NCBI GenBank assembly: GCA_030737835.1
Contig: CM060856.1
Coordinates: 6,371,442-6,435,441, forward strand
DNA: 64,000 nt
Source: Acorus gramineus
Taxonomy: Eukaryota; Streptophyta; Magnoliopsida; Acorales; Acoraceae
Reading direction: 5' to 3'
This document shows, in pieces, positions 39,030 to 50,926 of this stretch. Numbering within the stretch: position 1 is the first letter of the stretch; the number at the start of each line of letters is the position of its first letter. The notes below the pieces were generated by a model, which was not told the DNA's origin, searched no databases, and saw only the letters and a program-made list of their open reading frames with translations. A program made the position numbers and the translations under genes.

Positions 39030-40445
39030 CCAAAACCAGGGGGTGGGGTAAGGGATCGATGAGTGGGGGCAGTTCCCCCACTCAAAAAAATAAAAACGTA
39101 AGTTTTAAATGAAATAACAAAGTTTCTAATTTTGGTTTGTCCAGCTAAACAAACACCACTAAAAAGACAAAAATCATTACTCCATAGGTTAAAAATTGCT
39201 ACATCATTATTGCATTGAATTATTTTATACAGTAGTTCAATATACAACTTCAAGAGCTCAACAACCTTTTTGTTGAAGTGGGGATTGAGTCACTTCTTTG
39301 TATGGCATATTTGTGTCCAAAAGATTCATTTGTAGCTGCTCGATAAATAAAAAAAAATTATTTGCCTTGCAAGATTTTATTTGTACGAGTTTTCTAAATC
39401 CCATGTATCTTAATAATCAATTGGGTGACAAAGGATTGATATGCGTTCTAACAATGAGTTTCTAAAATTGAATGAGATCAATGATCTTGTTAGAAAGATG
39501 GTCGAGACAAAAAGGAATATCTCATATCTACTAGTTTATTTTCTCATAACATTGGTGTTGACTCTCTCAATTGCTAATGTCACAGTTGAGATAGCATTTT
39601 TTTGTTATGCATGGGCAGAACAGATTACATAATCGAATGGAAGATGAATGATTAACTGATTGTCTAATCACATGCATAGAAAATGATGTTTTTGAAAACA
39701 TCAATAACGAGAAGATTCTTCACCGATTTCATAATATGAGAAATCGCTGTGGAATGCTATAATCTGATGAGTCTTTAATATTAAATGTCATTATGTAGAA
39801 TCAAAATATTCTTTTATTATCTGTTTTTACATTAGAGTTTCTATTTTTAAATTTTTTTAATTATTTTAATACTAAAGCAGCGATAAACTTGAACAAAGAT
39901 CCAATAAGCGTTGAGATCCTTCAACAAACCACAATTCTCAAAAAGAGAAATAAAACTCGAAAATATATTAATAAAAAAGTTGAAAACCCTATATTACAAA
40001 TCTCCCTTTTATACTAATTAAAATTACTAAAAATAATTAAAACAAAAATTTATTATAACTAAATCTATGGGATCATGGGAGATCCTCAGAATTGATAGAA
40101 ATCAAATCCAAACTGTTATGATAAAGATATTCAAAATATAAAAAGTTACTAAACATAGCAAAAATGTCATTTTGAAGGCCTAAAAATAGAAAAAATGAAA
40201 AAAAAAACGCGCGCGTTGTGACGTAGCGACAACTTTTGAAGATCTCTTCAATATCTAGCTTCAGTAAAAAATTTAGGTGATTCTAAGTTCGGGACACCTT
40301 TTATTTTTACTAGCCTATTTTTACGGAAATACTTGAAAATCTCAAAGTGAATCTTTTTGTGTTCATCATTCCAATGACGCGTCGAACAGCTGTTCTGTAT
40401 CAAATACTTTTCCCCCACTAGTGTAAAATCCTGACTACGCCATTG
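39030..40445 (+). mobile_element. Degraded hAT element (TTF/ZMYM1-type transposase family)
   Basis: The left boundary lies near CAGGGGGTGGGG with GAGTGGGGGCAGTTCCCCCACTC beside it; the right boundary lies near CCCCCACTAGTGTAAAATCCTGACTACGCCATTG. CCCCCACT...CTCCGCCACT is a familiar end for this family. A broken transposase C terminus lies inside (39222-39755). Ends are approximate and no target duplication was found. Confidence 0.5.
39222..39755 (+). pseudogene. hAT transposase C-terminal (hATC dimerisation) remnant
   Basis: Protein similarity is spread over three frames. At 39252 it reads QELNNLFVEVGIESLLCMAYLCPKDSF (read in two pieces), then ..LNNQLGDKG at 39408, then EINDLVRKMVETKRNISYLL and LTLSIANVTVEIAFF at 39470-39600. 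It ends with ENDVFENINNEKILHRF near 39678-39730. These match, in order, the C-terminal dimerisation region of plant TTF-type zinc-finger/hAT transposases. There are frameshifts and in-frame stops, and the A.VERVFS-type motif has decayed. Confidence 0.65.
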
Positions 40446-40659
40446 TATTGAGCTATCAATCAATTCATCATGAGTCTAAATTCTAAGTAGTTCGACCACA
40501 GAACTTCCAATAATACTGACATAGAAAAAAAATTTCAATGCAATTACCCCTATGTCAAGAGGTATTTACCAAAAAAAAACCATGAGGATACTAGTTAAAA
40601 CAATTTGCAATGCGTATGTGGCAGATTAATTATCATTTGTCCCTTGTGTAGCTAATGGA

Positions 40660-41215
40660 TCTCATCCCATTCATCATATGTATCACCTTTAATATAACAT
40701 ATCATATTATATTATTATTATTATTATTATTATATATTATCCATTTTCATCGGCATACATGAAGAAGTTTATGGACAATGTCAGATGCGTGTTATGTTGT
40801 ATTCGTCGGTGGTCAAATTAATAGATGGAATTAGGTGGTACATACTTAGCCTGTAAAATCACATCAACTACAACATGTGAGTCTCTTCTGGGTGAAGTTA
40901 TCTAATGAAGTCTTAAAACAACTACACCTGAAGTTAGTCCCCACCAACTGTTTCTGCAATGTTGAGTGGATCTTTGAATGTTCAGTATGATCTACATGCA
41001 TTGACCAAGCAATACAATGATAATTATATTCTCCAATTTTTAAATGAGTTTCCAAAAACCCATGTACAAAATATGCTTAGATCTTCTAGATGTGGCACAT
41101 ATTTGAACTAACTTAAGGACCTATTAATGCCTTTCTGGAGAAGCTAAAGATTGGATTGCTAAAAACTGGAAGTCATGGCTGCAGTCTTTCCAGGAAGGAT
41201 AGTGCATATTACATC
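40660..41215. repeat. Segmental duplication, copy 2
   Basis: Aligned with 36430-37020, with about 70 extra bases near 40790-40860 and an (ATT)n tract at about 40712-40732. The 63-codon minus-strand frame at 40864-41055 is not open in copy 1, so it is not taken as a gene. Confidence 0.6.
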
Positions 41216-41439
41216 TCAGCATGCAGTCCTAATATGGTTTGATTTTTTTTTTTAAATGTATACTTCTTGTAATGGAGTATTATATTTTTATAAAAGTGAT
41301 ATATGCAATCCAATGAATTATATGACAACTTACAGAAAAAATGAAAAATTTCGTTTGATGAAATGAATATCTCATTAGTGAAATGAGAATACATGGGAGG
41401 TTCAGATTTTATTTGAATAAAAATTCAATGGATGTAGAC

Positions 41440-42400
41440 TCTATTGGGTGATCATAAAAATGTAGATGCTCCTTTTATTATCATTAAGATTTCCATTAAT
41501 TATTGATAGATATTATTTTCCACGGCGATCAGCAGAAAGTTTGGTCTTAGTGGGATCTTTTAGTAAAAACGGCCCCGTCTACAGTCTTATACATTATGAT
41601 AGCGCAATACTGCGGTATTATAGTGTATGAGGTTCTATCATAGTATATATAATACAATTTTTTTTAATTTTACAAAGTGAAAAAAATATACTATTGTATC
41701 TCAGTATATACTTTATTTCATGTAATAGCATATGCTTCAATAGAAGATCGTATGATTTTTTTAAAAAAATGACAAATTATATGGATTGCAAATGAGACTA
41801 CACGGGACAGCACTTAGGACATATCATTTTCCTTGTAGTTTAATAACCTACTCAAAAGATCACTGGGGAGATTTTTTTTTTTTACATTTGTTTTTAATCT
41901 CAATTGAACTTCGTGTAGGGAGAGGGGCCCGGAGCCCCTGACAATAATTGGATCAAATATAATTGGCCCAAGTTGTAATGGGCCTGTCAAAAAAGGAGGA
42001 TGACATGTTCACTCTTCATGGATTCAAATTGTGGCAGATCAAAATTCTGTTAAAAAATATCCACATCCACAAAATATATAAATTACTCAATATTCAGATA
42101 TATGGAAGAATTTAAAATAGAATATGTATGCCACAGAAGTAGTGACCACAAGACTACATAAGATTCTTTTATTATCATTAGAACTTCCTTTAATTACAAT
42201 ACATATTTTTTCCCGGATGAATGGGTCTAATTGGGCTCTTTTTAGTAGCATCTGAATTTATAAAAAAGTTTACCAGAATTTTTTTTTTAATTTTTTTGTT
42301 GCAATTAGTCTTTCCTGGGGGGTTCAATTGAAATTTGTATATGGAGATGGGACAGGCACATTAAATATAATTACATAACTACTTATTTGATTAAATTAAG
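41440..42400. repeat. Diverged direct duplication of about 450 bp units
   Basis: 41465-41570 (CTTTTATTATCATTA.GA.TTCC.TTAATTA...) resembles 42166-42270. 41880-41930 (TTTTTTAC..TTGTTTTTAATCTCAATTGAA) resembles 42280-42345. No coding sequence. Confidence 0.4.
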
Positions 42401-42880
42401 TTGTACCCATTCAGTGGATCAAGGGATCCAGCCTGATTAGACAATGACAGCACGTGAAGTTTATAACATTACTAGCCACATAATGGGGATGAAAACCTGA
42501 CACTGGTTCTCATATATGAGAGCTGACAAGTTTAATATGTGATGTTTTTATGAAATTTTAAACAAACATATTGGGATCCAACATTAATTGGTCTCATCTT
42601 GAGAAGAGTACCTGTGAATCTTGTTATAGTCACACTAAGAAATTGCACCTTATTCAGAATAACATCGATGTTCTAAAAACAGGTATAATCTTTGAAATAG
42701 AAATACAGATTTAGCCATAGAAATGGCGTTTCAAAATCACCCACTACCCCAAAATTCATTCTCATTCAGTCTTAATGGAATAATGGTTGTCTATGATAAT
42801 TAGAAAAGAACAAAATTCTCCTCAAATTTGTTTTCCTGATAAGAGACCGATATGTTAAGAGAGCACCATGTCTTCCAAAA

Positions 42881-45800
42881 TCACCTACTAACTCTGTATG
42901 CCTGAAATATAAAAAGTTGATAAAATCAAGTAAAAAAAAAAAAACATCATGGTTGGCAACTGATTGGGCTGTGGGCAATTTTTTTTTAAGGAAGTTGTAT
43001 GAATATAAAGCCCTTCGAACAAAGGAGACAAGGGATCTCCAGATACCCACCAACGTCACAGACCCAGTTGAATAGTGTTCAGAACATACCTTGACTTTCT
43101 TCAATAGTTCTCTGGCTTCGCTATTGTTTTTGAAGTGATCCCGAACAGGCTGTGAAGTGGGGGTTAAAAAAGTTGAATGAGAAATTGACAAACAAACACA
43201 TGACGAGGATATTAATCACTATTTCAAACCCTGTCAAAAAGTCTCATGAACAATAACACTAATACATTATTCTATAAAGAATATTAATCTAATAAATAAG
43301 CATCTCATGTTTGAATTTAACTTCAACAAGCTAACAATCTCAAAACTCCATTTGCACCAATTTGATAAATACACATGCATATTTTTCATTCAGAGATACA
43401 GTGTCCCCCACTCCACATCCTTTTAACGTGCAGAATACACACCTATGCCTATCATAGGAGAAAGGCTTTATGATGCAGTACGATCATGGACCTTGAGGAA
43501 GACCAAATGGAGGATTATGGATGATTTGCACTTTTTAGTATTTTAATTTTATTTGTTAGATTTATCATATCTTTTCTGGATAATTATGATTAGTTAATAT
43601 TCAGATATCATTCAGATATGATTTTTTAATTTTTAGTTAGGATTTGAATTCAAATTTACTTAGTTAGGATTTGGTCAAATAAATTTATGATTTGAGAGAT
43701 TTGTTAAGATCCTAGTTTGTTAAGGATTCTTTATTCTATAAATAGGCATGTAAACTAATTGATTATTAGAATTTGTTTATTTTCCTTATTGTATTTTGTT
43801 ATCCTAGAAGGATCAATAACTACATAGAATTTAATATAGAATTCCATCGTTTTTGGTATTCTTAGGAATCAATAGACTCGTTGAAGCCCTTCGTCTTTTT
43901 TTTTGCGAATCAACGGCGTCGTAGGAGCCTGCAGATCTTGCATCTCTGAAAGTTGATCGGGTCAACAGAAGAGCGTGATCATCACGCTACATCACTTTAT
44001 ATATTGGTTTTTTTTTTTAAACAAGAATACCTCAATTCTGAGAAGAGTGACAGACCCCCGCGGGCACAAAAAAAAAAAAAAAACGAATAAAAAATATAGA
44101 CTAACAAACTTAGCTCAATGGATTGCTAGACTTATGCTTCTGCATGCTTGGACTGATTCATGGGCTTGATGAATAAATGAACATATTTGGGACCGGAGGC
44201 ATGGACTGACTAAAAAAAATAGGCGGCTCATTCACAATTCTATTCTACAGTCTAGTTGAAGAACAAGTGAACCACTAGAAAAACAACTAACCCTAATCAA
44301 AATCCATTTACATTGTGGAACCCGAACAAAATATCAAAAGAACTAACACACTCCTTTAGAGCTCTCACTTTAATTTCAAGCTCATATGAATATGCAATGA
44401 TGTTTATGCATGTGCAATAAGTGTTAATAATGACCCCATATCTGGAATAACCAAATGAAAGAGCGGGTTACCTGCAATATCCTGTTTAAAGCCTTTGAGA
44501 GAGCAGGCTTCACATCAGCTGGATGTAGGTCCCCTTTTTCATAATCAGCTAATAGTTCTTCAACACTAGTGTAGGCCCTGTTTAACATCACTATAGAGAT
44601 CAATCATCGATACACACACACATTGGCATCCAATCAAAGGATTAATGACAAGCATATGCATCTTGAAATGAATTATAAATGATAGTAACAAAAGTTAGAA
44701 TTCTTTGAAAAATAATAATATTGGAAGCGATGATAACTTTCACGAGCAAACCGCACTCACTTGTATCCACCATTCTTTTCATCTCGTTCAACCTCAAACT
44801 TATTGAACCATGGGAAAACAATGTATTTGATGTATTCCAGACAGGGATTTCCTTCCACAATCAAAGGTGGGCAGTAAGCTTTCTTTATCTTCACATTCAC
44901 TTCAGCCTACAGTAGATGGAAGACCATTGAGATCAAGAATGATAGTCAGAAGAGTACTGATAAGTTTAAATGAAATTGAAGCTTATAAAACATGGGAGGT
45001 TAGAAGGCAATTAAATTTGATGCATTTCCCATATTTAGCAGAGCTATAAATTATGACAGATAATGTCATATTTTTAGGTTGAACATACATATAAAGCATG
45101 GGTACTGCATATATGTTTTTACAAAATTACAACTTCGGCTGTAAAACTAGAACAAAAACATCCAGCAAAGTCAATTACCCAAAGAAAATATGTTGAGCTT
45201 GGAGGTGTTCAGTATGTTAATTGTCAACGAAACCAAATCTCCCTAAACAGAACAAGGTTGAAGGTCTGGGTATGGGTGATACAGTAAGTGGACTGAGGGG
45301 AACTAGTTAGTAAAATATACAAACCTGTTGCAATGGACAAAAATCATAATCAACTGGCCAAATCAGTACAGCTTGAAATGAAACTCAAACTACATGATGA
45401 CCTCGGGTATAGAACAAATACAAGACTTTTTAAGACATAAGTATCTGAAGAAAACCAAATATCTGCATCCTGGATTTAATTTGATATTGATAATTGGACA
45501 ACTTGTAATCATACATTGATTGACCTCTACAATTAAATAAATATGTTTAGTAAAAGGAAAAGCTATGCAGAAAGGTATCAAATTATAGAAACATGACTTG
45601 ATTGCCCTGACAAGGGTGGTTTTTCCTATGAATTGCAATTGCTAAATATCCAGGCAAGCTAACTAATCAATTACAAGATACGCAGAAAGGTGTAAAATTC
45701 TAAATACATGTCAGGATCCATCCTGAAATGGGAAGTTTTTCCTATAACTTGAGATTGTTCAATATCCAAACACACAGCAACTACAATTCTGTATAAAGTA

Positions 45801-48800
45801 CAAACCTCTTCATCCTCCATGAAAATGGAGGAAGATGGATCACTTTTGGACATCTTCTCTTGCCCTTGCTGTAAACCGGGCAGCATGTCTGTGGTTCATT
45901 ACCGCATATGATACACATAAATAATAGAATAAAATAAGGTTCTCTCTCCCAGGTAATTTAACGGAACAAAAGAAGAATGAGTTAAGCAGAATACGATGTG
46001 ACAGAATGATGGGTTTGTTTTTCCTCTTTATATCATCACAGTACTCCCTTGCAAGGACATTCACTTTCCTTTGATCCATGCCCAGTTGGCATATGTCAGC
46101 CTGTAGATAAGACAAGTTTCAAATAGTTTTATTTCTAGCATGAGTAAGAGAATAGCACAGTGGATTGAAAATAAATGTGACTATGAATGTGATACAATTG
46201 TTTCTGATAGCAAATATTTAAAGGTCAGTAACCTTCAGGAAAAATATATCAGCACATTGCATGCACGGGTAGAAAATCTGGGCTGCGGACAACTCATCTT
46301 GTTCAGTTCTACCCATGATTTGGCAACATCTGTTAATTCGTAACAAATAAAAAGGATTTATAAGTTTGAGACGGTCAGGACAATTAGTTAACAAAACTGA
46401 GATCCATTATATATAAACGACAATGAACAATAGATTGCAATTGAAAAAACAAACAAACAAGTAAAGGACATTTGAAATTGTATTTAACAACAATACCTAA
46501 CTATTCTTGGAAGCTTGTTTCTTCGAGCTATATCCATTACAAGAGGCCAGTACTCGTGTGCACGGCTGTTGATCTCTTCCGAAGACCACAAAAACTCAAC
46601 CCTGTCTAAATTCATTCCTACAGCTTCCAATATCTCAATAAGATAACGGCCAATAATTTGGATTTTCTTCAAATCACCACCCATTTTATTGTTTAACTGT
46701 GCAAACCAATCTGCAATCCATATTTTTACTTTGCATCCAGCTGCCGTCAGCTTGTTCACATTTATTGCCTTCACAACACCCTGCTCAGCAATGAAAGAAT
46801 CAGCGAAACTATATATGTTACCTAAGAGGGATCAATCTTTAATAAATATTAAACAACAAATTCTAACAAATTTTATAGACGTACATAACAAAAAAAAAAA
46901 ACATCGAAACAAGAAAGAAACCAATTTATTTTGAAAAGCTAAATCACTGATGGCCTGTTTGGGTAGAGGAATAGCACTAAATAGACTGGAATAGGGGTGA
47001 ATAAGCCCAAAATCGGTCTTTGTTTGCATGGAATATAGCCAGTGACGGAGCCAGAAATTTGTCTTAGTGGGAACTTAAACTGGAGCAAAAAAGAAACCCT
47101 AAGCAACAACAATCAAATTATAGATTTTTCAAAATACATAATAAATTTTCAATTGACATAAAAATTAAAATTTCAAGATTTTTTTAAAAAGGTTAAAACA
47201 AAAAGAAAAACAAAAAATGATGTTAATTGCCTATTTTAAAACTATTAAAAAAAAAAACAAAAAAGATAATCCGTGAGCTTCATTTGTAGTTCCAACAAGA
47301 TAGACCAGAGAAAAAAATTTGATCAATGAAACATAAAAGATGAAAATTTAGAAAATTTAACCAAACGGATAAACGAATATCAATCAAATATAAACTATTG
47401 TATAACCAGAATAATTTATTCATGAACCAAACTAAACAAAACTAAATATGAAATGAGGATGTACTACTCTTATAAATATAATTATAAAAAATTTAATCAA
47501 CAAACAAAACTACATAATATCTTAACAAATTTAAATTTATTAATATTTGACCAAATTATAACATATATACATACTAAACCAAAAAAAACCACACACATAC
47601 ATACCGGTTACCAAAAAAAACCACACATATACATACTTATTGCAAACCGAGTGGGGGCAACTGTCCCACTCGGCCTCATGTGGCTCCGCCACTAAGTATA
47701 GCTATGCCAAAATAGCTGGGAATAAGATGGTATTGGTATTAGAAATCTTGGGGAACATTAGATTGGCTGGTGTTAAGATGCTATTTGAAATCTGGGAAAA
47801 AGTTAGATTGGCTTTGTTGAAGGACTTTCAGTCTCACCTGCATGGATAATAGATTGGTTTGCCAATAAGAAAAAAAAAAAAGAATGACAAAATCAAGAAA
47901 GAAAATTCGCTTTGATGGTGCCACTAGAAATTTGATGGGCTATATTTAGTTCAGGAGGAATGACAGGATCTTATATCAAAAGCAACATATCTGGAAAATA
48001 CCTAATCCTCCGTGGTAGATTTCCTCTGTATGGTGCAAAAATACTCTGTAGGCTAATTCTGACAGGATTCTGGATAGAATGAGAGTTCCTCCTATTATAT
48101 AATAGTGTGTTGTGGTTGTGGATGTGATTTATCCCTACATTGTATATTGTATCTTCTGTTCAGTAGTTCATTGACACCGATAAAATTCTAATGGATACCG
48201 CCCCTCTCAAAAAACCGTCAAGGCATGCTCATTATTCCATCAATAATAATAAAATGGGTGTTATTTAACTACACACTATATGTTTGGATTAATGTTGCCT
48301 GCGCACCAATATCATATTTTCTAAAACTAATTGCGCCATCTGTATAATTTGCATCAACCAATGCAAAACCAATTTGCATCCAGTTGTATTCAGGAAAAAA
48401 TTAAGCAATGGAAAATAATGTATAAATATAAGGAACGCCTAAACTGAAAGAACATAAAATTTAAACAGATTTTCCAAAAATGTATTCTTGAATGGTTAAT
48501 ACTAAATTTCAAAATTTATTCCATGAAATATCAAGTGACATATTCTCATATGATTGTTATTATACATGTTTGATTCAACATTAAAAAAATTATTCCCTAT
48601 ATTAAATTAAATTATGCTCCAAAATCTCCTTTATGTTAATCAAAACACTGAACCACTGTTTGCAAACTAAAAGAACTTGTGCGATCGCAATACCAAATAG
48701 TACAAAGAATTTTCTCTTGGTATCAGCTAAAACCAACAGGTACGGGAATGAAATGTGCCCGAAATATTATATATATCTGCTACTTCCTTTGATATTGATT

Positions 48801-49824
48801 TGTTTCTTCACATTTCTAATGCATCACTTAACACTCAAAATATTGATTCCAACCAAAAAAACACACTCTTCAAAAATATATCAGTGGTCCATAGCCGCTC
48901 ACATACCAGCCATCATCGGCTCCAACCCTTAGAAAATTTTCTTCATCATTCTATGACCTTAGGATATCATCAAAGGTTTCTGTAAATCCCCACAAATGCA
49001 TCATATGCATTCTTTCTAAAAGAAAGGTGAGAGTAAACCACTAGTAATGTTATTTAAAAAGAGAGGCACAACTCTAAAATAGAAGGGCACAAACAAGGAC
49101 ATGTGACATCTTCCATTCACCCCACACAATACTATTCGATGAGAGTTTTTTGCACTCAAAATTCAAAACCATCATTTTATTTTATTTTCTATCATAATAA
49201 AGGTTGTGTTCTTCAATCACAACCCCCCCCCCCAAAGAAAACACCTTAGAAATTGTTATATGTTGCATAATTTGAGCACATAGAAATACATTGATGAGTA
49301 CAAGCATGTTGATGTTCACTAATATAAATTGCAAATTTAAATCTTCCCTATCACTGCCAAATCAAAAAATAACATTGACCAAGAATGACAAACAAATAAA
49401 AGTTGATTCGATCGGAAAAACCAAACTTACTTGCGCAATGTGCATCCGCCCAGAGGGCTCGAACCCATCATAGCAGATCGGATCCTTCTTCTTCTCAAGG
49501 AGGTTCCTCAGCTCATCCTCCTGTATGCACTCCTCTCCAATGCTCCTCACCAGCTTAAACTTCTCCTCCAAACTCAACCTAATAAAAATAAAAAACCTAA
49601 ATTCAATCCGCACTCAACGCAGAATCAAAGATAAGATCCATTGAAGCCCGGTTTGGAAGGTACTCTGTCGCATTGGAGTTGCTCGATTCGGGGACCGGAT
49701 CCCGAGAATCGATCGTCAAGGACTGGATCTCTGATGAGGTTTCGACGGCCTCGATCTGCTCCGTCGTCATCACCGCTGCCGATGCGACCGCGGCAGCCTC
49801 GGCTACCGTTGATTCGTCCGCCAT
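42881..49824 (-). CDS. Tyrosine--tRNA ligase, cytosolic, 10 exons
   Basis: Exons: 49664-49824, 49431-49578, 46497-46780, 46233-46329, 45995-46100, 45806-45888, 44761-44906, 44472-44577, 43090-43149, 42881-42901; 403 aa. It charges tRNA-Tyr with tyrosine for cytosolic translation. Family landmarks in order: CYDGFEPSGRMHIAQ with the class I HIGH-like HIAQ at about residues 100-103; KIWIADWFAQLNNKMGGDL; FLWSSEEINSRA; PCMQCADIFFLKADICQLGMDQRKVN; EKMSKS (KMSKS at about 277-281); and the C-terminal NPCLEYIKYIVFPWF. The last exon encodes only AYRVSR. The acidic/alanine-rich N terminus (about 50 aa) is poorly conserved in this family. Intron 1 is uncertain: donor GA/GTACCT gives an 85-nt intron (used here); donor TCTGC/GTTGAG gives 40 nt, short for a plant. 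Introns 2 and 8 carry transposon insertions. Confidence 0.94.
43471..43994 (+). mobile_element. Solo LTR, family TGATGTAG...CTACATCA (copy 2), in intron 8
   Basis: The 524-bp unit starts TGATGCAG and ends CTACATCA, flanked by identical CTTTA at 43466-43470 and 43995-43999. It shares TCTATAAATAGGCATGTAAAC, TAGAATTCCATCG and an AGAAG.GCGT..ACGCTACATCA end with 23629-24113. It lies inside intron 8 of the tyrosyl-tRNA synthetase gene, in antisense orientation to that gene. Confidence 0.8.
45564..45775. repeat. Imperfect tandem duplication in intron 6
   Basis: 45564-45656 and 45680-45775 share TGCAGAAAGGTATCAAATT.TA.A.ACATG...., GG.AG.TTTTTCCTAT.A.TTG and AATATCCA. It lies just downstream of exon 6 of the tyrosyl-tRNA synthetase gene. 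Confidence 0.6.
47040..47694. mobile_element. hAT-like element in intron 2 of the tRNA synthetase
   Basis: The ends are CAGTGACGGAGCC and GGCTCCGCCACTA (inverse with one difference). The flanks AATATAGC (47032-47039) and AGTATAGC (47695-47702) form an 8-bp target duplication with one mismatch. GAGTGGGGGCAACTGTCCCACTC next to the right end matches the hAT relic at 39030-40445, so both may belong to one family. No transposase remains. Confidence 0.65.
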
Positions 49825-49860
49825 TGGAGCTGCTCGAGTGATACCGACGGCGGAGAATTT

Positions 49861-49869
49861 TTAGGGTTT
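49861..49869 (-). promoter_or_regulatory. Telo-box (AAACCCTAA) in the tRNA synthetase leader
   Basis: AAACCCTAA on the minus strand lies 37-45 bases before the ATG and 18-26 bases after the TATA box. In plants this motif is common near the start site of genes for the translation machinery, which fits the gene. Confidence 0.6.
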
Positions 49870-49886
49870 TGAAGCGAAGATTCCCC

Positions 49887-49894
49887 TTATTTAT
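49887..49894 (-). promoter_or_regulatory. TATA box of the tyrosyl-tRNA synthetase gene
   Basis: The minus strand reads TATAAATA, 63-70 bases upstream of the ATG at 49824. Transcription would start near 49860, giving a leader of only about 40 nt. Confidence 0.6.
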
Positions 49895-50009
49895 AGATTG
49901 GGAGCGGTTATACCCACCACCTCCTATAATAAAAAAAAAAAACCTTGTATTATAAATTTATTTTGGCTTTACCCACCACTTTCTCCCCTTCCATTCTCAT
50001 CGTCCAGGT

Positions 50010-50222
50010 CTCGGAGCCTCGGAGGAGGTGCTTGCGCTGGTGGTGGTGCAGTTCCTGAGCTGAAGGAGGAGACGCTGGCGGCGATCCCGGAGGGGAGGCT
50101 GAGGGAGGCGGCGATGGAGCCGAACTTCACGCCTTTCCCGGCGCGGTCAATCGAGGCTCTCACGCCACCGATCGAGGGGTACCAGGAGAGGTTCAGGGAG
50201 GGGTCAAGATGCGGTGATGGGT
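50010..50222 (+). pseudogene. GC-rich coding-like fragment, unidentified
   Basis: A frame from about 50010 to 50222 is strikingly GC-rich against AT-rich flanks. It encodes a protein-like stretch with PELKEETLAAIPEGRLREAA, then MEPNFTPFPARSIEALTPP and IEGYQERFREGS. Third codon positions are mostly G or C, as in the GC-rich exons of the ORP and NPF genes. There is no good start codon before it, no splice partner was found, and the frame runs into A-rich DNA and then a Mutator-like miniature element at 50258. I do not recognise the family. It may be an exon of a gene disrupted here. Its direction is opposite to the tyrosyl-tRNA synthetase gene. Confidence 0.4.
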
Positions 50223-50257
50223 CAAAAAAACAAAAAAAACCCTCATATTTTGGAATA

Positions 50258-50754
50258 GGGCAAAATCCATGCAACCCCAGGTAAACTGATTGAAATCTAT
50301 ATAACTCCCTGCATTTTTTGAAAATCCAAATAACCCCCTAAAAACATTTAGTAAATTTAAATAACGTTCTGAATAAATTTTTTGTTAATGGATGATGAAT
50401 ATTTTTTGAATCTTTTATTTAATTAACTCTGGATGAAAACAAAGTATATAAAAAAACTTACAATATGTTAAAAATACATAAATTTATCTATAAATAACGA
50501 TTTTATACTTCCGAATAACTTTATAATCTATTCAGATGGGTAAAATCATCTTTTTTATAGAATATTTCACATTTTTAACACAATGTAAGAGTTTTTTATA
50601 TATTGTGTTTTCAGTCAGGGTTAACCAAACAGAATATTCACAAAATATTTAACATCTGTCAACATAAACTTTAGGATATTATTTGGATTTACTAGATGTT
50701 TTGAGGGGGTTATATGAATTTCAAGAAACGTTAGGGGGTTATTTGAATTTTTCC
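50258..50754. mobile_element. Mutator-like miniature element (copy 2)
   Basis: The left end is GGGCAAAATCCATGCAACC and the right end GGGGGTTATTTGAATTTTTCC. The flanks TTTGGAATA and TTTGGTAAA match at 7 of 9 positions. The interior shares GGTTAACCAAACAGAATATT with copies at 19107 and 59779. Internal phrases AAATCCAAATAACCCCCT recur in both orientations. Confidence 0.55.
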
Positions 50755-50926
50755 TTTGGTAAATACGGGGTTGTGGAAAAATTAAGTTTGGTGGTGGGAT
50801 TATCTTTGCCCAAAAATGAATCCACATAAATCCAACCTTCTTTGTTTTTACATGTTTTTGTTCCAATCGATCAAAAGTCGCGTTTTCAGGGTCTGAAACG
50901 AATTGGATCGTCAGATTTTACAAGGA

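Noticed and set aside
40864..41055. 63-codon minus-strand frame in duplicated DNA
   Set aside because: The matching copy at 36.5 kb does not keep the frame open.
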